DNA of 64,000 nt from Acipenser ruthenus (GCF_902713425.1 NC_081198.1:21001188-21065187), one strand, 5' to 3'. Shown: positions 40,220 to 53,200, counted from the stretch's first letter. Notes: generated by a model not told the origin, from the sequence alone. Program-made: numbers and translations.

Positions 40220-40253
40220 ACACTTGATCTGAGCCAAGAGGCCGAGAAGCGAT
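40220..40253 (-). pseudogene. U2-9 snRNA, 5' stub (nt 1-34), upstream of LINE D
   Basis: U2 nucleotides 1-34 with C at positions 16 and 23, the same pair as the LINE B stub. It passes directly into GTGTGGCTTGACC of LINE D. Confidence 0.9.
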
Positions 40254-40842
40254 GGCGACTTGGCCCTTGCCCGGGGCCCCCCAGCCCGGACGGCACAGGG
40301 GGATTCAAAGGTGGGTGCAATATGTCAAGCACAAGCAGACCCCAAAAAAACGGGCTGCTGCTTCCAGAGGGGAAATGTGCAATTTAAGCAGGAGAAAACA
40401 AAACAAAGCAAAAACACACACATAACACCAAAAACAAAACATAAACTGGCGGAGTGCGTCTTACAAATAGTCATGCCAAGCTGCTATGCTGTGCAAGGTG
40501 CCTTGGGTAACTACAACTGTGCCTCGCTGGCTGGCTGGCTTGCTAAGAAGGTCCTGGCATAGGGACATGTTCCACCACACTTGTCTGGTTAGCTGCATGC
40601 TCCCAGGAAACAACCTGCTGCTGTCTACATCATCACCACATGTGAATAAAAGAAAGAAAGACAGCAAGAAAGAAAGAGAGAAAGAAAGAAAGAGAGAAAG
40701 AAAGAAAGAGAGAAAGAAAAAAAAAAAGAAGTAAAACGGCGGGAAAACTTGCATCAACACTGGCACTCTCCCTCCAGCAGGGGTAGACAAAATGCTCACA
40801 GGAGAGATCCAGATCTGACTTTGACCAACGTTAGAGAAAGGT
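40254..40842 (-). promoter_or_regulatory. U2 spacer 9: promoter of U2-9/LINE D, microsatellite, 3' box of U2-10
   Basis: PSE-like element at 40300-40317; microsatellite at 40647-40731; 3' box of U2-10 at 40814-40829. The AATATGTC variant lies upstream of the PSE. Confidence 0.8.
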
Positions 40843-41028
40843 GTGCACCGTTCCCGGAGGTACTGCAATACCGGGCCGATGCGTGGAGTGGACGGAGCAA
40901 GCCCCTGTTCCATCTCCCGATTCCAAAAATCAATTTAATATATGGTCCCCTGATAGGGGACGTATCAGATATTAAACTGATAAGAACAGATACTACACTT
41001 GATCTTAGCCAAAAGGCCGAGAAGCGAT
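40843..41028 (-). ncRNA. RNU2: U2 snRNA, intact (U2-10)
   Basis: A 186-bp U2 gene, T at position 16, GUAGUA and Sm site present. PSE at 41075-41092 and 3' box at 40814-40829. It stands alone between the LINE D unit and the F3 unit. Confidence 0.97.
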
Positions 41029-41616
41029 GGCGACTTGGCCCTTGCCCGGGGCCCCCCAGCCCGGACGGCACAGGGGGATTCAAAGGTGGGTGCAAAATTC
41101 CAAGCACAAGCAGACCCCCAAAAAACGGGCTGCTGCTTCCAGAGGGGAAATGTGCAATTTAAGCAGGAGAAAACAAAACAAAGCAAAAACACACACATAA
41201 CACCAAAAACAAAACATAAACTGGCAGAGTGCGTCTTACAAATAGTCATGCCAAGCTGCTATGCTGTGCAAGGTGCCTTGGATAACTACAACTGTGCCTC
41301 GCTGGCTGGCTGGTTGCTAAGAAGGTCCTGGCATAGGGACATGTTCCACCACACTTGTCTGGTTAGCTGCATGCTCCCAGGAAACAACCTGCTGCTGTCT
41401 ACATCATCACCACATGTGAATAAAAGAAAGAAAGACAGCAAGAAAGAAAGAGAGAAAGAAAGAGATAAAGAGAGAAAGAAAGAGAGAAAGAAAGAAAGAG
41501 AGAAGTAAAACGGCGGGAAAACTTGCATCAACACTGGCACTCTCCCTCCAGCAGGGGTAGACAAAATGCTCACAGGAGAGATCCAGATCTGACTTTGACC
41601 AACGTTAGAGAAAGGT
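41029..41616 (-). promoter_or_regulatory. U2 spacer 10: promoter of U2-10, microsatellite, 3' box of U2-11
   Basis: PSE-like element at 41075-41092; shortened microsatellite at 41422-41505 lacking the A-run seen in other units; 3' box of U2-11 at 41588-41603. Private changes: GGCAGAGTGC and GGATAACTAC. Confidence 0.8.
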
Positions 41617-41749
41617 GTGCACCGTTCCCGGAGGTACTGCAATACCGGGCCGATGCGTGGAGTGGACGGAGCAAGCCCCTGTTCCATCTCCCGATTCCAA
41701 AAATCAATTTAATATATGGTCCCCTGATAGGGGACGTATCAGATATTAA
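41617..41749 (-). pseudogene. U2-11 snRNA, 3' fragment (nt 54-186), cut by LINE F3
   Basis: U2 resumes at nucleotide 54 after the F3 3' end. Complete to the 3' end, with its 3' box. Nucleotides 54-170 are also present on the other side of F3. Confidence 0.95.
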
Positions 41750-42400
41750 TACTCTTTTATAGAGATTTTACATTTTTTTCATTTACACCCATTCGTTTTT
41801 TCATTCATTTTACATTTCTTTTAAAGATGACATTCATGCATACAGACATACATTTTGTTTTAAAAGCATTTAAAATACATTTAAAAACACCAAGACAATT
41901 GTGCTTTGTACATGGTTAAAACAGACACAGATTAAAATCAACATGAAAAAAACCTGTGCTGTTTTAAAAGTGACTGGAAAAAAAGAACCATCTATAAAAA
42001 ACCAGTGCTTGTGAGGGCCGGGGAGTGCTCTCTAAAAAGGTTCAAAAGTGAACATAAAACTATATTACTAAAACAGGGACAGGGGAAAAGGGACAGTGTA
42101 TAAAACAGTGAGTTAAAATTCTAAAATTTTAAAACACTTAAAATGTAACTTTTAATAGTTTACATTAAAAATCTTAAAGATACATAAAACAAAACAAAAC
42201 AAAATCAAATAAAACATTCAACGTAAATCAAATAAAAGTCCATAAAACTGAAACAAAAAGACTACATAAAACCAGGGCACCGTTGAAAAAACGGTCATGC
42301 CAGCTAAAAAGGGCAGAATGCTGGCATGACAAAATAAATAAAAGGCTTAGCGGTGCCCCGTAGTCCCGCTCCTAGGAGCTAGCGGTTCCGGTTTTTTCCT

Positions 42401-45350
42401 TTATTCCATCTTCACGTCCTGAAGTCCGGCGATCCTCCACTCCGCGCAGGCCTTGTCCTTCCCGAGGGTCCGGATGTCCAGAATTACAATGTCCTTGATA
42501 AGAATTTGTGCCCTTCTGGTCGTGGTGATAGTGTCTAGCTCCTGCTTGTGATAGACACAGACGTTACGGCCTTCCCACAGGATCTGCTTGACAACATTGA
42601 TGACACGCCAAACGCACTTAGCTGTGCTGGTAGTGATTCCTCCCGCAGGCCCATAGAGCACAGTCTCAGCGGTCATCTTGGCCGTGTCAGCAAACCTGTT
42701 TAGGAAGACAGAGACAGAGAGCCAGACACTGCCAGCCACATCACATTCCCAGAAGATATGGGCTGGTGTTTCTCTCTTGCGGCACTTTGCATAGGGGCAT
42801 GTTTCTACTTGGGCTAGTCCCCTCCTGAACATGAACGCTCGAGTGGGGAGTGCACTGTGGACGGTGTTCCATGCTATATCCTTCTGGACATTACTGAGGC
42901 AGCTGTGAGACACATTCTCCCAGATTTTTTGGCTTTGGGTGAGGGAGAAAGTAGCTACTTTTTCAATTTCCTGGGAAGCGGCAAGATATTTAGTTACAGC
43001 CTTGTATTCCCAGGAGGCCAATTTTGCTTTATCTAAGCCCAATTTATATATAGTGTCCCTTAAGGTTCTATAATACAATGGGGGGTCCCAGGAGTACGGC
43101 ACGGTGTTATCAATAGTGCAGAGGCCCAAGGCCCTGAGACAGGTGGCAAAATAGAAACGATTCATGTAACATACCTTCCTGTCCAGGGCCTGGATGTTCT
43201 TGATAGTTTGCGTGAGCCCCTGCACTCGGGTGAGCTGCACAACGTCCGGGACCCCCTTACCTCCCTTCTTGTCGGCTTTACTCAGGGTGGCTCGCTTTAC
43301 CCTCTCCATCTTGCTGCCCCAGATAAAGCGGTGGATAATGCGGTCCACCACTTTTTTGGTGGTCCTGTCTGGGGGAAAGATTTTTCCTACATAAGAGAGG
43401 ATGGGGAACAGTATAGACTTGGTTATTAATACTCTACCCGTCATTGTTAAGGATCTTGTGCTCCATCCGCCAATCTTTTTACGGACCTGGTTAATGGCCG
43501 CCGTCCAGCTCTGGGCCCCCGAGCTATTGTTCTCGAAAATGAGGCCCAGAATCTTGATTTTGTCCTTTTTGACAGGGTACATGTCCGACAGTTCCCTATC
43601 TACCTGCCAATTTTTAGACACGTAGACTTCGCTCTTGGACTTATTAATCACTGCCCCGGTCGCCGTGCAGTACTTCTCAAGGATATTACTAATCCGAGGT
43701 ACCGACGATGTGTTGGTGCAAATGAGTGACACATCGTCCATATATGCTGTTGTTTTGACCTGGACCCCGTTGGATCCAGGCAGCTGGAAACCAGTTATAT
43801 TGGTATCCCTACGAATTGCCTGCAGGAGGGGTTCAATGCACACGACATATAGCAGTGGGGATAGTGGGCAACCCTGTCTGACCCCTGACTGGATAGATAT
43901 TTTACCAGTCAGGTGCCTGTTCACCAAGACTCGGGTACTAATGTTTGTATATATGGTTTTAACCCACTCCCTAAGTCCAGGAGCGAATTTCATCTGGTCC
44001 ATCACTTTGTACATATATTCATGGCTTACCCTATTGAACGCCCTCTCCTGGTCAAGGTTGAACAGGCAGAGGGGATGGTTCCGTTCTCTAGAATAAGCCA
44101 GAATGTCCCTTGTTAACATTAAAATATCCGTGATGGACCTCCCTGGGACGCCACAAGCCTGGTCGGGGCCAATGACCAAAGGGAGGTGTACTTGTAGCCG
44201 GAGCATCAGAGCTTTGGCTAGTATCTTGTAATCCACGCAAAGGAGGCTGATTGGGCGCCAATTCCGTAGATCTTTAACTTCCCCTTTCTTATGAAGGAGA
44301 GTAATTACACTCTCCCGCATAGAAGGGCCCAACCGCTTCTCCCTGTAGACCGCTCTGTAGACCTCCGCTAAATGGACTTTTAGCGTGTCCCAAAAAAGAT
44401 GGTAATACTCACCCGGGATGCCATCTGGACCTGGCGTCTTACCGGTGTTCATGGTCTTAACCGCCTGGGTGAGCTCCTCCAGCGTGAGTTCTGGGTCCTT
44501 CTCCTCCTCCTCATCGTCCCGCACTGAGTCAGGCTCCAACTGGCTCATAACCACTCTATCAGGGTGTCATCTGTAGCTTTGATGTTATACAGGTCCCTAT
44601 AGAAGTTCTCTACCACTTTTTTCACTCCCTCATTATCCTCTACTATCCTCCCCCTGCTGTCGAGCATGGAGGACATCAAGTGCCGCTTCTCCCTCGTTTT
44701 CTGGAAGAAGCAGCTAGTACACTTTTCGTCTTCCTCCATTTTTTGCACTTTTGCATTGTGCATGACCTTTCGTTGTTCCTCCATACAAAGCACTGAAAGA
44801 TCTAACTTGGTCTGGGCTATCTCGTCGCTTACAGGGAACCCCCGAAGCTGAAGCAGGCTCAGACGCTGGAGGGCAGCATTCAGGTATTTATATTTGGCCC
44901 TCCTTTCTTTTGCTTTCCTCTTGCCTGCTGCTATGAAATAACCCTTAGTTCTCATTTTGACCATCTCCCACCACTCTATAGGGGAGTTGAATAGGTCACG
45001 CAAAGTGGTCCACTCAACAAGCCCAGAATTCTACCAGGTTCTACCTCCCTGCTGCTGCGGGAGGTAATAAATGGGTTTTTAAACAGGATACCTACTCCGT
45101 CGGCTCTGGCTATGTTGGAGCCCGACCAGAAGGAGTCCCCCAGGGTCCAACTCTCCTTCAGGTCCCTATAATCAGGGCTCGACGAAATACCACACTCCTG
45201 CAGAAAGATGAGATCTGCTTTCAAGTTAGCTAGATAGTTTAGTACATCAAATCTTTTTTGTGTCTCCCTGATGCTCCTGACATTAACAGACACACATATC
45301 AGGGCCATCAGGGTAGCTAACAAGAAAAGGAGTCGCTGCGTCCACCCCAT
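42401..45350 (-). pseudogene. LINE F3 ORF2, frameshifted and with internal deletion
   Basis: Starts at the usual ATG at 45350. After about residue 108 a deletion of about 490 bp (at 45023) removes most of the endonuclease, including GDFNC and SDH. A small deletion near 44547 shifts the frame before the Glu run. The reverse transcriptase and C-terminal CCHC (44554-42401) are open, with AFNRV in place of AFDRV in motif A. It cannot nick DNA; reverse transcriptase activity is untested. Confidence 0.9.
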
Positions 45351-45355
45351 AGCGA

Positions 45356-47302
45356 CTATGATTGGGAGGTCGGGACACTCTTCCTACTCTTAGCTCTACG
45401 CTTGCTTCGAGGGGGCTTGGGCTTATTTGCAACTCCCATCACCCCTGAGAAGGTACTCACTGCTGCCTCGTCCAAGAAGGCACCGTCTTTATATGCACAG
45501 TACGTGGAGTTGTTGGGGCTATTCAACTCCCCACAAGGTAAGTCTGGTGGAACTTGCTCAGGGCCCCTCGGAACGTGTGGGTCAGCTTTGTCCTGGGGGG
45601 GGGGTTATGACAGACAGCATTCTTTGGCTGTTACCGTCTGTTGAATTGGAGCTGTTAGCAGACTTCTGGCTTACCGCGTCCAGGGGTATTCCCATGTCCT
45701 CCAGTGCTGTATCTAGGAGGACCTCTAGGGGGCCCCTGGTTTTGCCCATACAAGGGAGGGGGTCAAGGATGCTTTGGAGGGAGGCCCTTCGCTTGAAGAG
45801 GGTCATTGCTACCGAGGTACTGCTGGTCAGGGAAGGTGTTGACCCCGACCTCTCCCTCGGTGCATTAGTGAACACCTCTTCTGCGAGGTGTGCTAGGGTT
45901 TGTGCCAACGACTGGGAAGGCTGGCTGGGGATGCCCTGGCTGGCTGCTACCTGCCCACTAGGCGGCAGTGTAGGCGTCCCACTCGCCTCCGTCTCTGCCT
46001 GCGAGGGCAAGACTGGGTACTTTGTGTGGACATTAGCTGGTTTTGGATCTATGGGGGCCACCTGCAACTTGCTGTCTTTAATCTTGATCTTCTTTCTTTT
46101 CCCCCCCTCATCTCTACCCTTTCTTTTCCCCACCCTCTGCTGGTTCTTCACTCCCTCCCCCTCCTTCTCACTCTCACTTTCACTGTCGCTTTCGCTTTCC
46201 TCCCCCACGGACTCAATCCTTATGGCGTCATAACGAGAGCCGAGGGGGAGTGCTGGCGCTGAGAGGGCCCTACTCAGGGGGGGCCGCTGTTGGGTCCGGG
46301 CTCCCTCCCTGCCTCGTGTTCTGTATCAGAGGAGCTACTGGAGGAGCTAGTGGAGTAGCTGTTGTACTCTCTCTCTGGGCTGGGGGAAGGGGTCCTCGTA
46401 AAACGGGACATGTCTCAGGGGCGGGGGGGTGAGGGGGGTGCTGGTGATGATGGTAGTGCTGGAGTCTGGGTTTTGGATACTGTTGGTGATGATGTGGACT
46501 GATCTTTGTTACTTGCTCCCTCTTCCTGCTCAGGCCTAGGCTTGTTAGTATTTGCCTTGCTGGCTCTGGCCATGTTGGCATAGGAAGAGGGGCAGTCCTT
46601 AAACAGGTGCCCCTTCTTTCCACACAAATTGCACTGCCTCTCTTCTCTGCAGTGGCTGGTCTCGTGGGGGGCGCCTCAGTTCCTGCACTTGACTACAGTA
46701 CATGCGGCCGCCAGGTGTCCTAATTCCCTACATTTCCTGCAGAGTTTTGGCATCCCATTATAGAATACCAGCCATCTGTTGGGCCCTAACACTATGGAGT
46801 TTGGAATGTGGCGGACGCCTCCAATGCCCGATGGATCAACATTGAGGCGTACCAGCCACTTTCTGGCTCCTGTCCAAACCCCATCTTCATCTGTAATTTT
46901 CCTCCCTTCTGATGACACCCTCCCATAGCGGTTAAGCCATGTTGTAATATCATAGTCGCTAACAGCCTCATTGAAAAATTGGACAGTAACAACTTTCATT
47001 TCTCTGTCTGTCAGTGCATCCACACAAAATTCTTTGTATGGAGCGAGATATTTATTCTCCCCCCAAAAGGACCACATTTCTTGTAACTTTTGGGGGTTCC
47101 TAAAACTGACCTCCAACACTTCCTTAAGCCCTGGCAATTTCACCAAACAATTCAAGTCAGAAGGGGAAAAACCCATACCCCTCTGAAGAATGGTCCGGCT
47201 GAACTCCAGTCTCGTCAGTCCTGGTTCCGTTTCCTCTTGCTGGGTCCTTGTGAAGCGCACCGCATTGTGCCTCCTGGTCTCCTGGGTTGGCCGGAACGCC
47301 AT
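45356..47302 (-). pseudogene. LINE F3 ORF1, broken
   Basis: Starts MAFRPTQETRR at 47302. A nonsense change at about 46677 ends the frame at the second CCHC knuckle (CRN, then stop). Poly-C tract I has seven residues (46277-46283) and tract II ten (45595-45604), each out of frame relative to the reading that reaches ORF2. The zinc-knuckle and acidic regions are otherwise recognisable. Confidence 0.88.
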
Positions 47303-47918
47303 CCTTCAGCTGGCTCCTCCGATTGGGGTGGGAGAAGCCTCTGGACGTCCGGGTTGTCTCTCTCTACGGAAAAGAAACAACGTAAGCAGCAAATCTGGGC
47401 AGTTGAAGGAACTATTACTTTAGTCCCTGAGGAGATGGTCGCCTCGCAAGAGGGACCCCCTCCCCAGGTGAACGGTGTCCTTCCCTGGCGGAGCAGGGGG
47501 CGCTGCAAGGCACCGAGACCACGTAGGAAGAATCGTGGCTGTGACGCCTCCTCGGGGTCCGGGGCCGCCCTCTGCTCCTCCCAGATGGCGCCCTCTGCTG
47601 GGCGCCTGCTGCTCTCTCGGTCTGGATCTCGATTACAATCAAGGGCTGGGGATGAGGTCGTCAAGGTCATCAAAGGGTCCTCAAAGGTCGTCTGGATGGT
47701 AGGTCCTCCTTCTCTCTAACTCCAGGAACGTCTGGAAAAGCCGGAACCGCCTGAAAAAGAAAAAAACTGGAACCGCCTGAAAAAGAAAAAACTGCTCTCA
47801 ACAGTCAACAAAATCTTGAAAGACCCTCGGCCTGGATTGGGCAAGCCAAAACCAGACTGAGCACTAGTCTTCCAAAAAGTTGCCGAGCTGAAGAAAGCCA
47901 GTTAAAAAAAAAAAAAAA

Positions 47919-48088
47919 GGTACTGCAATACCGGGCCGATGCGTGGAGTGGACGGAGCAAGCCCCTGTTCCATCTCCCGATTCCAAAAATCAATTTAATA
48001 TATGGTCCCCTGATAGGGGACATATCAGATATTAAACTGATAAGAACAGATACTACACTTGATCTTAGCCAAAAGGCCGAGAAGCGAT
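47919..48088 (-). pseudogene. U2-11 snRNA, nearly complete 5' part (nt 1-170), upstream of LINE F3
   Basis: U2 nucleotides 1-170, lacking only the last 16 nt and the 3' box, which are replaced by a T-rich F3 sequence. One change (GGACATATC) lies in stem II. It has a PSE at 48135-48152 and could be transcribed, but correct 3' processing is unlikely without the 3' box. Confidence 0.93.
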
Positions 48089-48696
48089 GGCGACTTGGCC
48101 CTTGCCCAGGGCCCCCCAGCCCGGACGGCACAGGGGGATTCAAAGGTGGTTGCAAAATTCCAAGCACAAGCAGACCCCCAAAAAACGGGCTGCTGCTTCC
48201 AGAGGGGAAATGTGCAATTTAAGCAGGAGGAAACAAAACAAAGCAAAAACACACACATAACACCAAAAACAAAACATAAACTGGCGGAGTGCGTCTTACA
48301 AATAGTCATGCCAAGCTGCTATGCTGTGCAAGGTGCCTTGGGTAACTACAACTGTGCCTCGCTGGCTGGCTGGCTTGCTAAGAAGGTCCTGGCATAGGGA
48401 CATGTTCCACCACACTTGTCTGGTTAGCTGCATGCTCCCAGGAAACAACCTGCTGCTGTCTACATCATCACCACATGTGAATAAAAGAAAGAAAGACAGC
48501 AAGAAAGAAAGAGAGAAAGAAAGAGAGAAAGAGAGAAAGAAAGAGAGAAAGAAAGAAAGAAAGAGAGAAAGAAAAAAAAAAGAAGTAAAACGGCGGGAAA
48601 ACTTGCATCAACACTGGCACTCTCCCTCCAGCAGGGGTAGACAAAATGCTCACAGGAGAGATCCAGATCTGACTTTGACCAACGTTAGAGAAAGGT
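48089..48696 (-). promoter_or_regulatory. U2 spacer 11: promoter of U2-11, microsatellite, 3' box of U2-12
   Basis: PSE-like element at 48135-48152; the base just beyond it is altered (GGTGGTTGC). Microsatellite at 48483-48584; 3' box of U2-12 at 48668-48683. Shares GGAGGAAAC with spacer 12. Confidence 0.78.
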
Positions 48697-48882
48697 GTGC
48701 ACCGTTCCCGGAGGTACTGCAATACCGGGCCGATGCGTGGAGTGGACGGAGCAAGCCCCTGTTCCATCTCCCGATTCCAAAAATCAATTTAATATATGGT
48801 CCCCTGATAGGGGACGTATCAGATATTAAACTGATAAGAACAGATACTACACTTGATCTTAGCCAAAAGGCCGAGAAGCGAT
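48697..48882 (-). ncRNA. RNU2: U2 snRNA, intact (U2-12)
   Basis: A 186-bp U2 gene with T at position 16, GUAGUA, Sm site and 3' stem-loops. PSE at 48929-48946; 3' box at 48668-48683. Flanked by units carrying F3 and F4. Confidence 0.97.
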
Positions 48883-49486
48883 GGTGACTTGGCCCTTGCC
48901 CGGGCCCCCCCAGCCCGGACGGCACAGGGGGATTCAAAGGTGGGTGCAAAATTCCAAGCACAAGCAGACCCCCAAAAAACGGGCTGCTGCTTCCAGAGGG
49001 GAAATGTGCAATTTAAGCAGGAGGAAACAAAACAAAGCAAAAACACACACATAACACCAAAAACAAAACATAAACTGGCGGAGTGCGTCTTACAAATAGT
49101 CATGCCAAGCTGCTATGCTGTGCAAGGTGCCTTGGGTAACTACAACTGTGCCTCGCTGGCTGGCTGGCTTGCTAAGAAGGTCCTGGCATAGGGACATGTT
49201 CCACCACACTTGTCTGGTTAGCTGCATGCTCCCAGGAAACAACTTGCTGCTGTCTACATCATCACCACATGTGAATAAAAGAAAGAAAGACAGCAAGAAA
49301 GAAAGAGAGAAAGAAAGAGAGAAAGAGAGAAAGAAAGAGAGAAAGAAAGAAAGAGAGAAAGAAAAAAAAAAGAAGTAAAACGGCGGGAAAACTTGCATCA
49401 ACACTGGCACTCTCCCTCCAGCAGGGGTAGACAAAATGCTCACAGGAGAGATCCAGATCTGACTTTGACCAACGTTAGAGAAAGGT
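48883..49486 (-). promoter_or_regulatory. U2 spacer 12: promoter of U2-12, microsatellite, 3' box of U2-13
   Basis: PSE-like element at 48929-48946; microsatellite at 49275-49374; 3' box of U2-13 at 49458-49473. Small changes next to the start (GGTGACTTGG, CGGGCCCCCC). Confidence 0.8.
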
Positions 49487-49619
49487 GTGCACCGTTCCCG
49501 GAGGTACTGCAATACCGGGCCGATGCGTGGAGTGGACGGAGCAAGCCCCTGTTCCATCTCCCGATTCCAAAAATCAATTTAATATATGGTCCCCTGATAG
49601 GGGACGTATCAGATATTAA
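49487..49619 (-). pseudogene. U2-13 snRNA, 3' fragment (nt 54-186), cut by LINE F4
   Basis: U2 resumes at nucleotide 54 after the F4 3' end, as in F2 and F3, with its 3' box intact. Confidence 0.95.
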
Positions 49620-50268
49620 TACTCTTTTATTGAGATTTTACATTTTTTTACATTTACACCCATTCGTTTTTTCATTCATTTTACATTTCTTTTAAAGATG
49701 ACATTCATGCATACAGACATACATTTTGTTTTAAAAGCATTTAAAATAGATTTAAAAATACCAAGACAATTGTGCTTTGTACATGGTTAAAACAGACACA
49801 GATTAAAATCAACATGACAAAAACCTGTGCTGTTTTAAAAGTGACTGGAAAAAAAGAACCATCTATAAAAAAACAGTGCTTGTGAGGGCCGGGGAGTGCT
49901 CTCTAAAAAGGTTCAAAAGTGAACATAAAACTAGATCTAAAACAGGGACAGGGGAAAAGGGACAGTGTGTAAAACAGTGAGTTAAAATTCTAAAATTTTA
50001 AAACACTTAAAATGTAACTTTTAATAGTTTACATTAAAAATCTTAAAGATACATAAAACAAAACAAAACAAAATCAAATAAAACATTCAAAATAAATCAA
50101 ATAAAAGACCATAAAACTGAAACAAAAAGACTACATAAAACCAGGGCACCGTTCAAAAACGGTCATGCCAGCTAAAAAGGGCGGAATGCTGGCATGACAA
50201 AATAAATAAAAGGCTTAGCGGTGCCCCGTAGTCCCGCTCCTAGGAGCTAGCGGTTCCAGTTTTTTCCT

Positions 50269-53200
50269 TTATTCCATCTTCACGTCCTGAAGTCCGGCGA
50301 TCCTCCACTCCGCGCAGGCCTTGTCCTTCCCGAGGGTCCGGATGTCCAGAATTACAAAGTCCTTGATAAGAGTTTGTGCCCTTCTGGTCGTGGTGATAGT
50401 GTCTAGCTCCTGCTTGTGATAGACACAGACGTTACGGCCCTCCCACAGGATCTGCTTGACAACATTGATGACACGCCAAACGCACTTAGCTGTGCTGGTA
50501 GTGATTCCTCCCGCAGGCCCATAGAGCACAGTCTCAGCAGTCATCTTGGCCGTGTCAGCAAACCTGTTTAGGAAGACAGAGACAGAGAGCCAGACACTGC
50601 CAGCCACATCACACTCCCAGAAGATATGGGCTGGTGTTTCTCTCTTGCGGCACTTTGCATAGGGGCATGTTTCTACTTGGGCTAGTCCCCTCCTGAACAT
50701 GAACGCTCGAGTGGGGAGTGCACTGTGGACGGTGTTCCATGCTATATCCTTCTGGACATTACTGAGGCAGCTGTGAGACACATTCTCCCAGATTTTTTGG
50801 CTTTGGGTGAGGGAGAAAGTAGCTACTTTTTCAATTTCCTGGGAAGCGGCAAGATATTTAGTTACAGCCTTGTATTCCCAGGAGGCCAATTTTGCTTTAT
50901 CTAAGCCCAATTTATATATAGTGTCCCTTAAGGTTCTATAATACAATGGGGGGTCCCAGGAGTACGGCACGGTGTTATCAATAGTGCAGAGGCCCAAGGC
51001 CCTGAGACAGGTGGCAAAATAGAAACGATTCATGTAACATACCTTCCTGTCCAGGGCCTGGATGTTCTTGATAGTTTGCGTGAGCCCCTGCACTCGGGTG
51101 AGCTGCACAACGTCCGGGACCCCCTTACCTCCCTTCTTGTCGGCTTTACTCAGGGTGGCTCGCTTTACCCTCTCCATCTTGCTGCCCCAGATAAAGCGGT
51201 GGATAATGCGGTCCACCACTTTTTTGGTGGTCCTGTCTGGGGGAAAGATTTTTCCTACATAAGAGAGGATGGGGAACAGTATAGACTTGGTTATTAATAC
51301 TCTACCCGTCATTGTTAAGGATCTTGTGCTCCATCCGCCAATCTTTTTACGGACCTGGTTAATGGCCGCCGTCCAGCTCTGGGCCCCCGAGCTATTGTTC
51401 TCGAAAATGAGGCCCAGAATCTTGATTTTGTCCTTTTTGACAGGGTACATGTCCGACAGTTCCCTATCTACCTGCCAATTTTTAGACACGTAGACTTCGC
51501 TCTTGGACTTATTAATCACTGCCCCGGTCGCCGTGCAGTACTTCTCAAGGATATTACTAATCCGAGGTACCGACGATGTGTTGGTGCAAATGAGTGACAC
51601 ATCGTCCATATATGCTGTTGTTTTGACCTGGACCCCGTTGGATCCAGGCAGCTGGAAACCAGTTATATTGGTATCCCTACGAATTGCCTGCAGGAGGGGT
51701 TCAATGCACACGACATATAGCAGTGGGGATAGTGGGCAACCCTGTCTGACCCCTGACTGGATAGATATTTTACCAGTCAGGTGCCTGTTCACCAAGACTC
51801 GGGTACTAATGTTTGTATATATGGTTTTTACCCACTCCCTAAGTCCAGGAGCGAATTTCATCTGGTCCATCACTTTGTACATATATTCATGGCTTACCCT
51901 ATCGAACGCCTTCTCCTGGTCAAGGTTGAACAGGCAGAGGGGATGGTTCCGTTCTCTAGAATAAGCCAGAATGTCCCTTGTTAACATTAAAATATCCGTG
52001 ATGGACCTCCCTGGGACGCCACAAGCCTGGTCGGGGCCAATGACCAAAGGGAGGTGTACTTGTAGCCGGAGCATCAGAGCTTTGGCTAGTATCTTGTAAT
52101 CCACGCAAAGGAGGCTGATTGGGCGCCAATTCCGTAGATCTTTAACTTCCCCTTTCTTATGAAGGAGAGTAATTACACTCTCCCGCATAGAAGGGCCCAA
52201 CCGCTTCTCCCTGTAGACCGCTCTGTAGACCTCCGCTAAATGGACTTTTAGCGTGTCCCAAAAAAGATGGTAATACTCACCCGGGATGCCATCTGGACCT
52301 GGCGTCTTACCGGTGTTCATGGTCTTAACCGCCTGGGTGAGCTCCTCCAGCGTGAGTTCTGGGTCCTTCTCCTCCTCCTCCTCCTCGTCCCGCACTGAGT
52401 CAGGCTCCAACTGGCTCAGGAACCACTCTATCAGGGTGTCATCTGTAGCTTTGATGTTATACAGGTCCCTATAGAAGTTCTCTACCACTTTTTTCACTCC
52501 CTCACTATCCTCTACTATCCTCCCCCTGCTGTCGAGCATGGAGGACATCAAGTGCCGCTTCTCCCTCGTTTTCTGGAAGAAGAAGCGAGTACACTTTTCG
52601 TCTTCCTCCATTTTTTGCACTTTTGCATTGTGCATGACCTTTCGTTGTTCCTCCCTACAAAGCACTGAAAGATCTAGCTTGGTCTGGGCTATCTCGTCGC
52701 TTACAGGGAACCCCCGAAGCTGAAGCAGGCTCAGACGCTGGAGGGCAGCATTCAGGTATTTATATTTGGCCCTCCTTTCTTTTGCTTTCCTCTTGCCTGC
52801 TGCTATGAAATAACCCTTAGTTCTCATTTTGACCATCTCCCACCACTCTATAGGGGAGTTGAATAGGTCACGCAAAGTGGTCCACTCAACAAGCCTGCTC
52901 TTATAGGCTGCAGCTATGGAGGGGTCATCGAGTAAGGAGGTGTTTAATTTCCAGACCCCTGACCCCATCTGGGAGGTCTGAGGGACCTGCAATGTTACCT
53001 GCAGGAGCCTATGGTCAGAGAAGAAGACGGCCTGGGTGTCTACTGCCGTCTTCGTAAGGGAGCTGGTATGCAGGACGAGATCTATACGGGAGAAGGAGGT
53101 CCCAGATGAGCTCACCCAGGTAAAGGGAGGCACCAGGTCCTTACCTGCATCACACAGGGAGAAATCAGATATTACAGAGGACAAAACTCTACTAGAGCGG

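Larger units (their letters stand above)
41750..47918 (-). mobile_element. LINE F copy 3 (F3), 5'-truncated and internally deleted
   Basis: A 6169-bp copy of family F at U2 nucleotide 53. Its 5' end stops inside the T-rich stretch of the 5' UTR and joins U2 nucleotide 170, so the target duplication is 117 bp. About 490 bp of the ORF2 endonuclease region is deleted at 45023. CTCF-like cores of the 5' UTR are retained at 47490-47503, 47565-47578 and 47588-47601. The most decayed F copy in the window. Confidence 0.92.
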
